NCBI GenBank assembly: GCA_024278975.1
Contig: JAJRSD010000017.1
Location: 1 to 64,000, forward strand
Origin: Bacteroidota bacterium
GTDB lineage: Bacteria > Bacteroidota > Bacteroidia > Bacteroidales > Prolixibacteraceae
DNA length: 64,000 bases
Reading direction: 5' to 3'
The translations under genes and the position numbers were made by a program. This document shows positions 52,856 to 64,000 of the stretch, piece by piece; position 1 is the stretch's first letter, and each line of letters begins with the position of its first letter. The notes under the pieces were generated by a model. It did no database searches and was not told the origin of the DNA. It saw nothing but the letters and a program-made list of their open reading frames with translations.

Positions 52856-54607
52856 ATGTTCAGAACTCATACTTGTGGCGAACTAAAAATAACCGACGTT
52901 AATAACGAAGTTACTCTCGCCGGCTGGATACAGCGAATTCGCAACCATGGTGCAATGACATTTATTGATTTGCGCGACCGTTACGGAATAACACAGCTGG
53001 TAATTGATGAAGACAGTTCCGACACTGTAAAAAAACAGTTAACCGAATTAGGAAGAGAGTTTGTAATTCAGGTAAAAGGAACTGTTCGCGAACGCTCGAG
53101 TAAAAACAGAAATATTGCTACAGGCGAAATTGAAATCGGTGTAGTAAATATTACGGTTTTAAATTCATCTGAAATACCGCCATTTACAATTCAGGACGAT
53201 ACTGATGGCGGCGATGATTTAAGAATGAAGTATCGCTACCTGGATTTACGTAGAAATAAGGTTCGAGATAATTTGATTTTGCGTGCTAAAATGGCTCATG
53301 CAGTGCGTAGTTATCTAAATGAAAAGGAGTTTATCGAAACGGAAACGCCGGTTTTAATAAAGTCAACTCCGGAGGGTGCACGTGATTTTGTAGTTCCATC
53401 GAGAATGAACGAAGGCGAGTTTTATGCCCTTCCACAATCGCCGCAGGTTTTTAAACAGTTGTTGATGATAGCCGGTTTCGACCGTTATTATCAAATAGTA
53501 AAATGTTTCCGCGATGAAGATTTACGTGCCGACCGCCAACCTGAGTTTACTCAAATAGACTGCGAAATGTCGTTTGTTGAACAGAAAGATATTCTGGAGA
53601 CTTTTCAGGGATTGACAGAATATCTTTTCAAAGAAATATTAGATATTGAAGTAACTGAATTTCCATGGATGCCATATTCCGAGGCGATGGAAAAATATGG
53701 ATCCGACAAACCAGATATCCGTTTTGATATGCTGATTAATGATATTTCGGATGTAGTAAAAGGAAAAGGCTTCGGCGTTTTCGACTCGGCAGAATTTGTC
53801 GGGGCGATTAATGCCGACGAATGTTCGTGCTACACTCGCAAACAACTCGACCAACTTACAAACTGGGTAAAACGCCCGCAGATTGGAGCGAAAGGTTTGA
53901 TTTATGTGAAGTGCAACGACGATGGTAGTTTCAAATCGTCGGTAGATAAATTTTATTCGCAAGAAGATTTAAAAATTTGGGCCGATACAGTTGGTGCAAA
54001 ACCACACGATCTGATTTTGGTAATGTCGGGCGACAGAGAACAAACTTTGTCGGCTCTCGGAGAGTTGAGATTAGAGATGGGAAATCAACTTAAACTTCGC
54101 AAAAAAAATATATTCAAACCACTTTGGGTTGTTGATTTTCCGCTTTTGGAATGGAACGAAGAGACTGAACGATTCCACGCAATGCATCATCCGTTTACTG
54201 CGCCAAAACCTGAGGATATCCATCTGCTGGAAACCGACCCTGGTAAAGTTCGTGCAAATGCGTACGACCTTGTTATTAATGGTGTTGAAATTGGTGGTGG
54301 TTCAGTTCGTATTTTCGATTCGGAGTTACAGGCAAAAATGTTTGGTAAGTTAGGATTTACAAAAGAGCAGGCGCAGGATCAGTTTGGATTTTTGATGAAT
54401 GCATTTAAATATGGTGCTCCGCCACATGCCGGTATCGCTTTTGGTTTCGATCGTTTGGTTTCGTTATTTGCCGGGTTAGATTCAATTCGAGATGTAATTG
54501 CATTCCCTAAAAATAATTCTGGTCGCGATGTGATGATTGATTCTCCATCGCAAATTGCTCAGGAACAGTTGGATGAATTGAGTTTGAAATTGAATTTGAA
54601 AGAATAA
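52856..54607 (+). CDS. aspS: Aspartyl-tRNA synthetase
   Basis: This 583-residue class II synthetase starts with the OB-fold anticodon-binding domain ([20 protein letters not shown]). Motif 2 follows ([19 protein letters not shown]), then the bacterial GAD-type insertion (about 290-410), and motif 3 near the end ([15 protein letters not shown]). It charges tRNA-Asp in the cytoplasm. Length is normal for bacterial AspRS. Whether it is discriminating for tRNA-Asp over tRNA-Asn cannot be read with confidence here. It is monocistronic, with a strong bidirectional terminator after its stop. Confidence 0.97.
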   Translation: MFRTHTCGELKITDVNNEVTLAGWIQRIRNHGAMTFIDLRDRYGITQLVIDEDSSDTVKKQLTELGREFVIQVKGTVRERSSKNRNIATGEIEIGVVNITVLNSSEIPPFTIQDDTDGGDDLRMKYRYLDLRRNKVRDNLILRAKMAHAVRSYLNEKEFIETETPVLIKSTPEGARDFVVPSRMNEGEFYALPQSPQVFKQLLMIAGFDRYYQIVKCFRDEDLRADRQPEFTQIDCEMSFVEQKDILETFQGLTEYLFKEILDIEVTEFPWMPYSEAMEKYGSDKPDIRFDMLINDISDVVKGKGFGVFDSAEFVGAINADECSCYTRKQLDQLTNWVKRPQIGAKGLIYVKCNDDGSFKSSVDKFYSQEDLKIWADTVGAKPHDLILVMSGDREQTLSALGELRLEMGNQLKLRKKNIFKPLWVVDFPLLEWNEETERFHAMHHPFTAPKPEDIHLLETDPGKVRANAYDLVINGVEIGGGSVRIFDSELQAKMFGKLGFTKEQAQDQFGFLMNAFKYGAPPHAGIAFGFDRLVSLFAGLDSIRDVIAFPKNNSGRDVMIDSPSQIAQEQLDELSLKLNLKE

Positions 54608-54646
54608 TAATTTAATGTTTGAATGGCTTACAAAATATAGAGAAAC

Positions 54647-54676
54647 AAAAAAGGGAAGCATTTGCTTCCCTTTTTT
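54647..54676 (+). terminator. Bidirectional intrinsic terminator between aspS and exbD
   Basis: AAAAAAGGGAAGCA, TT, TGCTTCCCTTTTTT: a perfect 8-bp GC-containing stem with A-run and T-run, so it can end both aspS on the plus strand and the exbD operon on the minus strand. Confidence 0.9.
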
Positions 54677-54695
54677 GTTATATAGATTATAGATT

Positions 54696-55166
54696 TTATC
54701 TCTCTACTTTTTTCCTTGAAGAGTAGTTAATGTGCAGTGCTGCAGATTTCCGCAATTCTTGCTTAATATCCGATACAATTCCCATTTTCGTATTCTCATC
54801 AATTTTTAATGAAGTAATCATAAATTTCTGATCTGCTTCATCTCTTGCTTCTCTTTCAGCAATAATGTAATCTTGAATATCACCTACATTTGCCCATTGG
54901 TCGTTCAACTGAATACGTGGAGCTTTTCCGAAAGTAGCCTGGAATTGTTTCTTTGGCTCACCTACGTAAATATAACTAACCAGCGATTTTTTCTCGAGTT
55001 TACTCAATTCAGTCGCATTAGGTAATTTCTGCGAAACATTTACTGTAACCTCGCGCATTGTTGTACTAACCATAAAGAAGAATAACAACATAAATACGAT
55101 ATCTGGTAACGATGCCGTTGAAATTGGAGGAAGTTCTTTACCTCCTTTTTTTCTAAATTTACTCAT
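54696..55166 (-). CDS. ExbD/TolR-family biopolymer transport protein
   Basis: This 156-residue protein has a single N-terminal membrane helix (PDIVFMLLFFFMVSTTMREV, residues 25-44) preceded by a basic start. The family aspartate within this helix (D26) is part of the proton path. The rest is a periplasmic domain. It overlaps the upstream ExbD gene by 8 bp and is the last gene of the ExbB-X-ExbD-ExbD operon. With ExbB it forms an inner-membrane motor that energises TonB-dependent outer-membrane receptors or a related process. Confidence 0.88.
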   Translation of the reverse strand: MSKFRKKGGKELPPISTASLPDIVFMLLFFFMVSTTMREVTVNVSQKLPNATELSKLEKKSLVSYIYVGEPKKQFQATFGKAPRIQLNDQWANVGDIQDYIIAEREARDEADQKFMITSLKIDENTKMGIVSDIKQELRKSAALHINYSSRKKVER

Positions 55167-55731
55167 AATTTTTTCCTTTAGGTTCAGCTTCAGATATTCT
55201 TGAAGGATAAATTGTACGAATTGCTTTTTGTTCGTCTTTCTGTAAATTAGAATACGATTTTTTAAATTTCGCCTTTGCTAATTCTTCCCTCAATTCATTA
55301 ATGGCAGCAACCAGTTCGTTTTGAACAGCAATATATGTTCCGTATTTTGTATCTAAGTCATTACGTAAAGAAATAACACCTTTTGTTACTTCAACCGAAC
55401 CAAAGAAAGGTACTTCCTTGATTTCTTTTTCGGGTAAATTTTCTTCGTTATATGGGTTTGCCATAAACAGTTTTGCCCTTTCACGTAAATCCTCAATACG
55501 AGCATATTCATTTTCCACCAAAAGATCATTGTTTCTATTAACCAACACAACAAACACGTTACGTTCTTTAATTTGTGTATCGTCTTCAATTTTCTCTTCT
55601 TGCCATTGTGGAAGTCTTCTTTCAAGACCACTGTCAACGTCCATCGTGGTTGTCACCAGGAAAAAGATGAGCAACATAAAAGCAATATCTGCTAATGATG
55701 TAGCTGCTATTTCAGGTACTTTTCTAGCCAT
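55159..55731 (-). CDS. ExbD/TolR-family biopolymer transport protein, second copy
   Basis: This 190-residue protein has the ExbD helix (ATSLADIAFMLLIFFLVTTT, residues 10-29) with the conserved Asp (D16) and a longer periplasmic part than the neighbouring ExbD, ending in a charged tail. Two distinct ExbD paralogues after ExbB are common in Bacteroidota. It lies 26 bp after the four-helix membrane protein gene. Confidence 0.88.
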   Translation of the reverse strand: MARKVPEIAATSLADIAFMLLIFFLVTTTMDVDSGLERRLPQWQEEKIEDDTQIKERNVFVVLVNRNNDLLVENEYARIEDLRERAKLFMANPYNEENLPEKEIKEVPFFGSVEVTKGVISLRNDLDTKYGTYIAVQNELVAAINELREELAKAKFKKSYSNLQKDEQKAIRTIYPSRISEAEPKGKNYE

Positions 55732-55757
55732 AATTATTTTTCCTGTTAATTATATTA

Positions 55758-56222
55758 CTACGATTTAAACATGCGAACTAAAGGAGTTAGGACAATTGAT
55801 AAAATTGCTATTCCTAACAAAATATATGTTGCATATAAACCTGTATCTACCAATTTCGCAACTCCCTCTGTTAAAGATCCGTTATTGATGAATTTATCAA
55901 CTCCAATAAATTGTGGAATTTCTGATGATGCCATCATGTACGAAACTAAGGCTACAACACCCATAAACACAAGGGAAATTATTCCTCCTTTTGCAGCTTT
56001 TTTGTCGGTAACTGTTTGCATCAATCCTGCAATTATTGCAACTCCAGCACCAAAAGCGATAAGGATATAAGCCCAAATAAGATTGGTGTTAATCCAACTC
56101 AACATTGATGGATCTGTTTCAACGTCCTCATTAATATTAACCATCAAAGAAACAATTAAAACTGCTGAAATTAGGAGTAGAACCCACAATACTATAGTTA
56201 CTATTTTTCCTATTTTATCCAT
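55758..56222 (-). CDS. Four-helix membrane protein of an ExbB/ExbD operon
   Basis: This 154-residue protein has four hydrophobic segments (IGKIVTIVLWVLLLISAVLI, LIWAYILIAFGAGVAIIAGL, GGIISLVFMGVVALVSYMMA, YATYILLGIAILSIVLTPLV). It sits between exbB and the two exbD genes with short gaps (8 and 26 bp). Proteins of this kind recur at this position in Bacteroidota but have no established function; a structural or regulatory part of the motor is inferred. Confidence 0.72.
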   Translation of the reverse strand: MDKIGKIVTIVLWVLLLISAVLIVSLMVNINEDVETDPSMLSWINTNLIWAYILIAFGAGVAIIAGLMQTVTDKKAAKGGIISLVFMGVVALVSYMMASSEIPQFIGVDKFINNGSLTEGVAKLVDTGLYATYILLGIAILSIVLTPLVRMFKS

Positions 56223-56230
56223 GTATTCAA

Positions 56231-57037
56231 TTATTTTTTCAAGTTGTATTTTACTAATATATCTAATAACGAGATTGAAGCATCTTCCATATTATTGATG
56301 ATACTATCAATTTTAGCGATACAGTAGTTGTAAAAGATTTGAAGGATAATAGCAACTACAAGACCTGTTACAGTTGTAATCAAAGCTACTTTAATACCAC
56401 CAGCAACAAGTGCAGGAGAAATATCACCAGCAATTTCAATTGCATCAAAAGCTCCAATCATACCAATTACCGTACCCATGAAACCAAGCATCGGTGCAAG
56501 TGCAATAAACAGTGAAATCCAGCTTAATCCTTTTTCTAAAAGACCTGCCTGTACACTACCATAAGCAATAACCGATTTTTCAGCAACGTCTAATCCTTCT
56601 TCAACTCTATCGAGTCCCTGATAGAAAATACTTGCTACCGGTCCGCGAGTTGATCGGCAAACTTCTTTTGCAGCATCAACACCTCCACTTTCTAAAGCCT
56701 CCTCAATTTTAGCTAAAAGTTTTTTAGTGTTACTGGTTGCGAGATTAAGGTAAAGTACTCTTTCAATTGCAAACGCTAACCCTAATATCAAGGTAATTAA
56801 TACGAATGTCATGAAAGTTGGACCACCTTCAATAAACTTTTGTTTTAGCTGGCTGTGTAAAGATTTACCTTCTTCAGCTACTGCTGCCGCTTCTTCTTCA
56901 GGGTCAGCCGTTAAATCTACCTGCTCTTGAGCGGCTGTTGTGTCTTTTGCAGTTGCATTGTCTTGTGCAATCACAACGTTTGATGCCATAAAAAATAACA
57001 TCCCAAATACTGCTACTAACGCGAATAGTCTTTTCAT
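56231..57037 (-). CDS. exbB: MotA/TolQ/ExbB-family proton channel protein
   Basis: This 268-residue protein has an N-terminal signal-like helix (LFALVAVFGMLFFMASNVVI), an acidic Ala/Glu-rich spacer (about 25-60), a helix near 78-95, a cytoplasmic part (ALESGGVDAAKEVCRSTRGP) and two C-terminal helices (WISLFIALAPMLGFMGTVIG, VALITTVTGLVVAIILQIFY). The last two line the proton channel in this family. It heads the ExbB-X-ExbD-ExbD operon. The extra N-terminal region is typical for Bacteroidota ExbB-like proteins. Confidence 0.9.
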   Translation of the reverse strand: MKRLFALVAVFGMLFFMASNVVIAQDNATAKDTTAAQEQVDLTADPEEEAAAVAEEGKSLHSQLKQKFIEGGPTFMTFVLITLILGLAFAIERVLYLNLATSNTKKLLAKIEEALESGGVDAAKEVCRSTRGPVASIFYQGLDRVEEGLDVAEKSVIAYGSVQAGLLEKGLSWISLFIALAPMLGFMGTVIGMIGAFDAIEIAGDISPALVAGGIKVALITTVTGLVVAIILQIFYNYCIAKIDSIINNMEDASISLLDILVKYNLKK

Positions 57038-57180
57038 AATTGATTTTAAATTTTAATTAATAATCTTTTGATTTTGTTTTATATTGATTTTTAAAATTTT
57101 TCAAACTCTTAACAAAAAATGTGCCTCTTTTAATTATTTGTATTTTCAATAAAAATAGAACGACTTCTCTTATAATTTTG

Positions 57181-57268
57181 CGGAGAGAGAGGGATTCGAA
57201 CCCTCGGTACCGTTTCGCGGTACACACGCTTTCCAGGCGTGCCAGTTAAGCCACTCCTGCACCTCTCC
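57181..57268 (-). tRNA. tRNA-Ser (anticodon GGA)
   Basis: Read on the minus strand it begins GGAGAGGTGCAGGAGTGGC. The anticodon stem is CACGC/GCGTG around CTGGAAA (anticodon GGA). A long variable arm (TACCGCGAAACGGTA) is typical of class II tRNA-Ser, and GGTTCGAATCC is the T-loop region. The acceptor end pairs GGAGAGG with TCTCTCC, leaving G as discriminator. CCA is not encoded. Confidence 0.95.
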
Positions 57269-57339
57269 AGTATTTTTTACTGGTCTCCTCAAAAAATAAG
57301 GGCTGCAAATTAATAAAAAATTGCGAATAAAAAATAAAG

Positions 57340-58383
57340 CTATTCACTAATTTCCCCTCGCAAACTTTTATTTAGATACATTTTTACATCATCAGTATTT
57401 AAACCTTGCCCCAATAAAAACATAAGTTTTGTAATGGCAGCCTCAACAGTCATGTCTTTCCCCGAAATTACTCCTGCTTTTATTAGTTCTATACTTGTTT
57501 CGTACTGCCCCATAACTACTCGTCCTCCTTCGCATTGTGTGATGTTTAACACAATAATATTTTTTTTAATAGCACGTTTTATACAACTAATTAACCATCG
57601 TGTGGTAGGAACATTTCCTGAGCCAAATGTCTCTAAAACAACTCCTTTCAGTTCGGGGATATTGAAAATGGAATTAAATACACTTCGACTAATTCCGGGA
57701 AACATTTTTAGAATTACAACATTGTCGTTGAAACTGGTATTTACTTTTAAAATACCCTTATTTTCTGGTTGGTAAATGTTTTTACTACTATATTTAATGT
57801 CAACTCCTGCAATTGCGAGTTCGGGATAATTAACAGAATGAAACGCACTAAATAGTTCAGAATCGCTTTTTACCGTTCGATTTCCACGAAACAGCCTGGA
57901 GTCGAAATATATACACACTTCGGGGACTATACTTTTACCGTCTTTTTTTGAAGATGCAATTTCAACCGATGTAATTAGGTTCTCTTTTCCATCGGTTCTG
58001 AGCATACCAATTGGCAATTGCGAGCCTGTTAAAATTATTGGTTTGTCAAGATTTTCGAACATATAACTCAAAGCAGAAGCAGTATAAGCCATTGTATCTG
58101 TTCCGTGCAAAATTACAAATCCATCAAACTTATTGTATTGCTTTTTAATCTTGTTGGCAATTTTTATCCAACTTGTCGGGTTCATGTTTGAAGAATCAAT
58201 AACCGGATTTAATACCTCTGTTTGAATATTCAAATTGAATTTGTTGAGTTCGGGAACCTCTTCTAAAATTTGCTCGAACCTTACGGGAGTCAGCATTCCG
58301 GTTTGTGGATGTTGTACCATACCGATTGTGCCTCCTGTATAGATAATAAGAATCGAGGATTTTTTATTTTTTGCTTTAGCCAT
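57340..58383 (-). CDS. Type I L-asparaginase
   Basis: This 347-residue protein has no signal peptide. It shows the first active-site threonine motif YTGGTIGMVQ (residues 15-24) and the second, ILHGTDTMAYTAS (about 92-104), followed by GSQLPIGMLRTDGKENL. The C-terminal domain has ETFGSGNVPT. The cytoplasmic, AnsA-like form hydrolyses asparagine to aspartate and ammonia. It ends 72 bp upstream of the tRNA-Ser gene on the same strand and begins 27 bp after the TatD gene, suggesting co-transcription with TatD. Confidence 0.9.
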   Translation of the reverse strand: MAKAKNKKSSILIIYTGGTIGMVQHPQTGMLTPVRFEQILEEVPELNKFNLNIQTEVLNPVIDSSNMNPTSWIKIANKIKKQYNKFDGFVILHGTDTMAYTASALSYMFENLDKPIILTGSQLPIGMLRTDGKENLITSVEIASSKKDGKSIVPEVCIYFDSRLFRGNRTVKSDSELFSAFHSVNYPELAIAGVDIKYSSKNIYQPENKGILKVNTSFNDNVVILKMFPGISRSVFNSIFNIPELKGVVLETFGSGNVPTTRWLISCIKRAIKKNIIVLNITQCEGGRVVMGQYETSIELIKAGVISGKDMTVEAAITKLMFLLGQGLNTDDVKMYLNKSLRGEISE

Positions 58384-58410
58384 AAATTACTTCAATAATA
58401 GCGCAATTTA

Positions 58411-59175
58411 TTAAATTCCAAACAGATTGCGTGCATTCAAAGTAGTTATTTCTGATACTTGTTCAACAGGAATTTGATAAACCTCTGCCAACTTTTGGGC
58501 AATGTAAACCAAATAGGAGCTTTCGTTACGTCGTCCGCGCTTTGGAACCGGAGCTAAATACGGTGAGTCGGTTTCTAAAACCAAATGTTTTAAATCTATT
58601 TTTTCGATTGTTTCACTCAGATTACTGTTTTTAAAAGTTAGTACTCCTCCAATTCCGAGTAAAAATCCAAGGTCGATAACTTTTTTTGCCTCAGTATTAT
58701 CGCCAGTAAAACAATGAAAAACACCCTTTAACGAACCATCTTGCTCTTCGTTTACAATTTTGTAAACCTCATCAAAGGAGTTTCTTACATGAATAACAAT
58801 AGGAAACTGATTTGATTTAGCTAATTTTATTTGATACCTGAATGCATCTTTCTGTTCATCAATAAATGTTCTGTCCCAATACAGATCGATACCAATTTCG
58901 CCAATTCCGTAGAATTTATGTTTGTCTAACCAATACTCAACTGCCTGCAACTCCTCTTTATAATCGGCAGCTACCGAGGTTGGGTGCAATCCCAATAGTG
59001 GATAACATATATGAGGATATGAATTACTTAAATCAATCAAACGTTTCATTGAGCCTGAATCGATACCCGGAAGTATGATTTTTTTTACATCGTTATTATA
59101 TGCATTCTGTATAATTTCGTCAATATCAGAATTAAATTCGTCGGAATAAATATGTGAGTGCGTATCAATTAGCAT
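58411..59175 (-). CDS. TatD-family metal-dependent deoxyribonuclease
   Basis: This 254-residue TIM-barrel hydrolase shows the metal-binding HSH near the N-terminus (IDTHSHIYSDEF), GEIGIDLYWD, VIHVRNSFDEV, GVFHCFTGD and LETDSPYLAP, all TatD motifs. Family members are 3'-5' exonucleases or act in DNA repair and degradation. It is the first gene of a likely two-gene unit with asparaginase. Confidence 0.92.
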   Translation of the reverse strand: MLIDTHSHIYSDEFNSDIDEIIQNAYNNDVKKIILPGIDSGSMKRLIDLSNSYPHICYPLLGLHPTSVAADYKEELQAVEYWLDKHKFYGIGEIGIDLYWDRTFIDEQKDAFRYQIKLAKSNQFPIVIHVRNSFDEVYKIVNEEQDGSLKGVFHCFTGDNTEAKKVIDLGFLLGIGGVLTFKNSNLSETIEKIDLKHLVLETDSPYLAPVPKRGRRNESSYLVYIAQKLAEVYQIPVEQVSEITTLNARNLFGI

Positions 59176-59346
59176 ATCGAAAGAGTAATTTCGGCTAATG
59201 TATAAAACTGATTTATTTTGAATTATAATTATACATTATCTAAAAATTAAATCTTCAGTATTAGATTTTTTATTTTTTTTAAAATTAGTATTGAATTATT
59301 TCCAAAACCGTTGCAAACTGTACTATTTAGATTATAAGTGCTAACT

Positions 59347-59400
59347 AAAAAAGTTCGATTCTGCCCAATTTGATAATCAAATTAAGAAAAATCGAACTTT
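59347..59400 (-). terminator. Intrinsic terminator after gdhA
   Basis: On the minus strand AAAGTTCGATT pairs with AATCGAACTTT and is followed by TTTTT. An inner palindrome, AATTTGAT/ATCAAATT, lies in the loop. Located 55 bp after the gdhA stop. Confidence 0.85.
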
Positions 59401-59454
59401 ACAATTCGTTAACAACAAGTATAAAAAACGAAAAATTATCTGGTTTGAGTTGTA

Positions 59455-60789
59455 TTAAACAACTCCCTGTGCAAGCATAGCTTCGGCAACTTTTACAAAG
59501 CCACCCACATTTGCGCCTTTTACGTAATCAACTTTACTTCCACTCAATCCATATTCCACGCAGGTTTCATGAATGTCTTTCATAATTCCTTTTAATCGTG
59601 CATCCACCTCTTCGCGAGGCCAGTTTATTCGCATACTATTTTGCGACATTTCTAACCCTGAAACTGCAACACCACCGGCATTGACTGCTTTGCCCGGTGC
59701 ATAATCAATATTCTCCGACAGGTATTCCATGGCTTCTGTAGTGCATCCCATATTCGAAACTTCTGCTAAAAGTTTACACCCATTTTTTACCAGGTTCTCT
59801 GCATCCTCAAGGGTTACTTCATTTTCGGTAGCACATGGCATTGCCACATCAACCGGAACTTCCCACGGATGTTTGCCTTCAACAAATTTTGCACCAAATT
59901 CTTCGGCGTAAGGTTCTACAATATCGTTATTCGTAGCTCGCAGTTCGAGTAAGTAATCAACTTTTTCTCCGGTAATACCATCAGCATCGTAAATATATCC
60001 ATCGGGGCCAGAAATAGTAACTACTTTGCCACCCAGCTCATTTATTTTTGTAATAACTCCCCATGCAACATTTCCAAAACCTGAAACGGAAACGATTTGT
60101 CCATCAATGGTTTTGTCGATTCGTTTTAGCATGTGCTCTAAAAAATAAACTGCTCCAAATCCGGTAGCTTCCGGGCGAATTAAACTACCACCCCACGCCA
60201 AGCCTTTTCCGGTTAATACTCCGGTAAATTCATTTTTCATCCTTTTATACTGTCCAAACAGATATCCAATTTCGCGACCTCCAACTCCAATGTCGCCAGC
60301 CGGAACATCAGTATTTGGTCCAATGTGTCGATATAATTCAGTCATAAACGATTGACAGAACCGCATGATTTCGCCATCTGTTTTTCCTTTCGGGCTGAAG
60401 TCGGAACCTCCTTTTCCACCTCCCATTGGTAAAGTTGTAAGGCTATTTTTAAATGTCTGTTCAAATCCTAAAAATTTAAGAATACTTAAAGTTACACTGG
60501 CATGAAATCGCAAACCTCCTTTATACGGGCCGAGTGCCGAATTAAATTCGATACGGTAACCACGGTTGATTTGTACATCGTCGCGGTCGTCGACCCACGG
60601 TACACGAAACATAATTACACGCTCCGGCTCTACCATCCGTTCCAGAATTTTGGCTTTTTGGTATCGCGGATGTTTTTCGTAATAGCTCCAAACCGATTCT
60701 ATTACCTCTTCAACAGCTTGGTGAAATTCATTTTCACCGGGAGTCCTCCGCTCCAGGTTTGCAATAAATTCTTTTATATCTGCTTTCAT
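59455..60789 (-). CDS. gdhA: NADP-type glutamate dehydrogenase
   Basis: The ATG at 60787-60789 (MKADIKEFIANLERRTPGEN) gives 444 residues, the usual length of hexameric GdhA; the longer reading to 60816 adds nine residues. Key features are the substrate-binding PMGGGKGGSDFSPKG with the conserved lysines, PAGDIGVGGREIGYLFGQYK, and the nucleotide-binding VSGFGNVAWGVITKI. It catalyses reductive amination of 2-oxoglutarate with ammonium. NADP preference is inferred from similarity to the bacterial biosynthetic type. The gene is monocistronic, with a terminator behind it. Confidence 0.93.
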   Translation of the reverse strand: MKADIKEFIANLERRTPGENEFHQAVEEVIESVWSYYEKHPRYQKAKILERMVEPERVIMFRVPWVDDRDDVQINRGYRIEFNSALGPYKGGLRFHASVTLSILKFLGFEQTFKNSLTTLPMGGGKGGSDFSPKGKTDGEIMRFCQSFMTELYRHIGPNTDVPAGDIGVGGREIGYLFGQYKRMKNEFTGVLTGKGLAWGGSLIRPEATGFGAVYFLEHMLKRIDKTIDGQIVSVSGFGNVAWGVITKINELGGKVVTISGPDGYIYDADGITGEKVDYLLELRATNNDIVEPYAEEFGAKFVEGKHPWEVPVDVAMPCATENEVTLEDAENLVKNGCKLLAEVSNMGCTTEAMEYLSENIDYAPGKAVNAGGVAVSGLEMSQNSMRINWPREEVDARLKGIMKDIHETCVEYGLSGSKVDYVKGANVGGFVKVAEAMLAQGVV

Positions 60790-61150
60790 TACTTTAAGTT
60801 TTAAAATGATGGGCAAAGATATATATCTTAGAAAATATAAAACAAGAATTTAGTGAATATTCAGCAAATTTGTAATGCGCTTAAATTCAGAATGTTAGTT
60901 TAATAAAAAAGATGTTAAAAAACAGTCTGTGATAATTGTCAGGATTTTTGAGTTAAAATCATCTCGAATGAACGCTAAGGTGTGACTATAAGTTCAAGAA
61001 ATAATTTTCTGATATATTATAAAATTAAATTGTTATTTCTATCGAAATAGTCACTTTGGAAGATGAGGTGTTTTTCTATCATCTATATTTCTCATTTCCC
61101 TACAAATCATTGCAAGTTGCGCCTCCTTCGAAATGAAATAATAAGCTCAT
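60790..61150. other. Intergenic region upstream of gdhA and downstream of groL
   Basis: About 360 AT-rich bases between two minus-strand genes. It should hold the gdhA promoter near 60800-60900; no box is clear. No ORF of substance, repeat or RNA gene recognised. Confidence 0.4.
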
Positions 61151-61186
61151 AAAAAAAGCTCTTCCCAAAATGAGAAGAGCTTTTTT
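61151..61186 (-). terminator. Intrinsic terminator after groL
   Basis: AGCTCTTC and GAAGAGCT arms around a short loop, with A-run and T-run on either side. It ends the groL transcript, 26 bp after the stop codon. Confidence 0.9.
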
Positions 61187-61211
61187 GTATATTTTTCAGA
61201 ATAGAATTCTA

Positions 61212-63242
<2,031 letters not shown>

Positions 63243-63275
63243 AAAAAGCCATTCGAAATTAATCGAATGGCTTTT
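63243..63275 (-). terminator. Intrinsic terminator after secG
   Basis: AAAAGCCATTCGA and TCGAATGGCTTTT arms with a 6-nt loop; TTTTTT follows on the minus strand. Located 19 bp after the secG stop. Confidence 0.9.
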
Positions 63276-63293
63276 AAAATATAGTAGTTTATT

Positions 63294-63656
63294 TTACTTG
63301 TTACTTTCGTCTGTTGCAGCCGGATTAATTGGCTGTTCTGCTGGTGCAGTAGTCGGAAAACTTGGAACCTGAGTCGGGTCGATTGCAGTTTCGATTTGCT
63401 GCTGAACTTTAGACTGGTTGGCATCTGCAACGCCGCGCTGAATAAAAGCTGAGCCCAAAACTGATAAAACCAACAACGATGCAGCCAAAACCCATGTTGC
63501 TTTTTCGAGGAAATCTGCAGTTTTACGAACTCCCATTACCTGACCCGATGATTGGAAATTACTTGCCAAACCACCACCTTTTGAATTCTGTACCAAAACA
63601 ATTAGTACTAAAAGGATACAAACGATAAATATTAAAACTGTTATTAATGCGTACAT
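63294..63656 (-). CDS. secG: Preprotein translocase subunit SecG
   Basis: This 120-residue protein has two membrane helices (MYALITVLIFIVCILLVLIV and ATWVLAASLLVLSVLGSAFI) separated by the typical cytoplasmic loop with LVQNSKGGGLASNFQSS and VMGVRKTADFLEKAT. SecG assists SecYE in protein export. The Pro/Thr/Asn-rich C-terminal tail is common in Bacteroidota. It lies 10 bp after a TPR protein gene on the same strand. Confidence 0.93.
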   Translation of the reverse strand: MYALITVLIFIVCILLVLIVLVQNSKGGGLASNFQSSGQVMGVRKTADFLEKATWVLAASLLVLSVLGSAFIQRGVADANQSKVQQQIETAIDPTQVPSFPTTAPAEQPINPAATDESNK

Positions 63657-63666
63657 TATATTCTGA

Positions 63667-64000
63667 TTAAATGTTCTTAATTTTTTCTATTTCTTCAATT
63701 CGGGTTGCAAAGTAAACACTTTTTTCCGGATATTTCAAACTTAATTTTTTATAAGTCTCCAATGCTTTTTCGTAATTTTTTTGCTGAAAATAAATAGTTG
63801 CCAAAGTCTCGGTAACAATTCCTTCGTTTTCAGTAGTCGAATTCTCTTCAACCTCTTTTATTTGCGGGGTCGATAGACTTTTATTATCATCAGAATTTTG
63901 CCTGATCGCCCCGGGTTTGGCCGATAAAAACTTATCAATTAACGAGTCTCCTTGTAATGTTTCAATTTTACCATCCAATTTATATGACGGCAAAACACTA
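63667..64000 (-). CDS. TPR-repeat protein, partial
   Basis: The C-terminal 111 or so residues of a gene that runs off the window end; no stop codon is found between 63993 and 64000, so the start lies outside. A tetratricopeptide-like pair of helices is visible (ETLATIYFQQKNYEKALETY, then KKLSLKYPEKSVYFATRIEE). The upstream part is polar and low in complexity. In Bacteroidota a TPR gene of this type often precedes secG. Function unknown; protein-protein contact is likely. Confidence 0.65.
   Translation of the reverse strand, partial: SVLPSYKLDGKIETLQGDSLIDKFLSAKPGAIRQNSDDNKSLSTPQIKEVEENSTTENEGIVTETLATIYFQQKNYEKALETYKKLSLKYPEKSVYFATRIEEIEKIKNI

Overview
The window looks like a low-GC chromosome segment from a marine-type Bacteroidota. 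It is probably in or near the Marinilabiliales/Prolixibacteraceae, an assignment inferred from gene content and not from a marker phylogeny. Supporting signs are the near absence of Shine-Dalgarno sites, TAnnTTTG-like -7 promoter boxes, an FHS-type sugar transporter, an ECF sigma/anti-sigma/DUF4252 operon, an ExbB-X-ExbD-ExbD operon, several sulfatases and many secreted beta-propellers.

Layout. 1-511 is a broken IS66-type transposase. 596-8134 holds a sugar transporter, a nucleoside hydrolase, an AI-2E-type permease, a lysine-catabolism pair (ALDH7-type dehydrogenase, frameshifted as read, plus saccharopine dehydrogenase) and an exported endonuclease/exonuclease/phosphatase. 8231-19038 carries five PQQ-like (BamB-like) propellers, interrupted by the sigma-factor operon (9547-11022) and typA (11458-13269). 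17614-32354 is the most unusual part. It combines anchored propellers, a Tat-type exported Fe-S protein, a NapH/NosR-like membrane Fe-S protein, a NuoE-NuoF (HydC-HydB-like) fusion and a 2Fe-2S/FAD protein that resembles GltD/NfnB/StnA but lacks the NAD(P)-binding domain. 32516-38523 adds a GT4 glycosyltransferase and an FtsX-type ABC exporter. 38631-52261, mostly on the minus strand, is a sulfated-glycan region (three sulfatases, a frameshifted GH43/117-like enzyme, another propeller). It is interrupted by an AT-rich island with a 1269-residue SF1 helicase-Vsr nuclease, small unknown genes and an XRE-type regulator. 52326-64000 is housekeeping: tadA, aspS, exbD/exbB, tRNA-Ser(GGA), asparaginase, TatD, gdhA, groL without groES, secG and a partial TPR gene.

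How the genes may work together. The 17614-32354 genes could form an electron route from NADH (NuoEF-like) through the 2Fe-2S/FAD adaptor to a membrane/periplasm Fe-S module with propeller partners. This is an inference from domain content and shared strand. Four solitary genes of types often seen in mobile or defence settings (two DUF1016 nucleases, a truncated 23S-IVP-like protein, an MNT-type nucleotidyltransferase) sit in the same orientation between otherwise coherent genes.

The intergenic DNA is rich in dispersed palindromic repeats and in tandem repeats with a period of exactly 7 bp. Some of the 7-bp arrays lie inside coding sequence, where gain or loss of one unit would shift the frame. 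Two genes are broken by a single apparent lost A in the same local context (GAAAAGA), which may be real mutation or consensus error.
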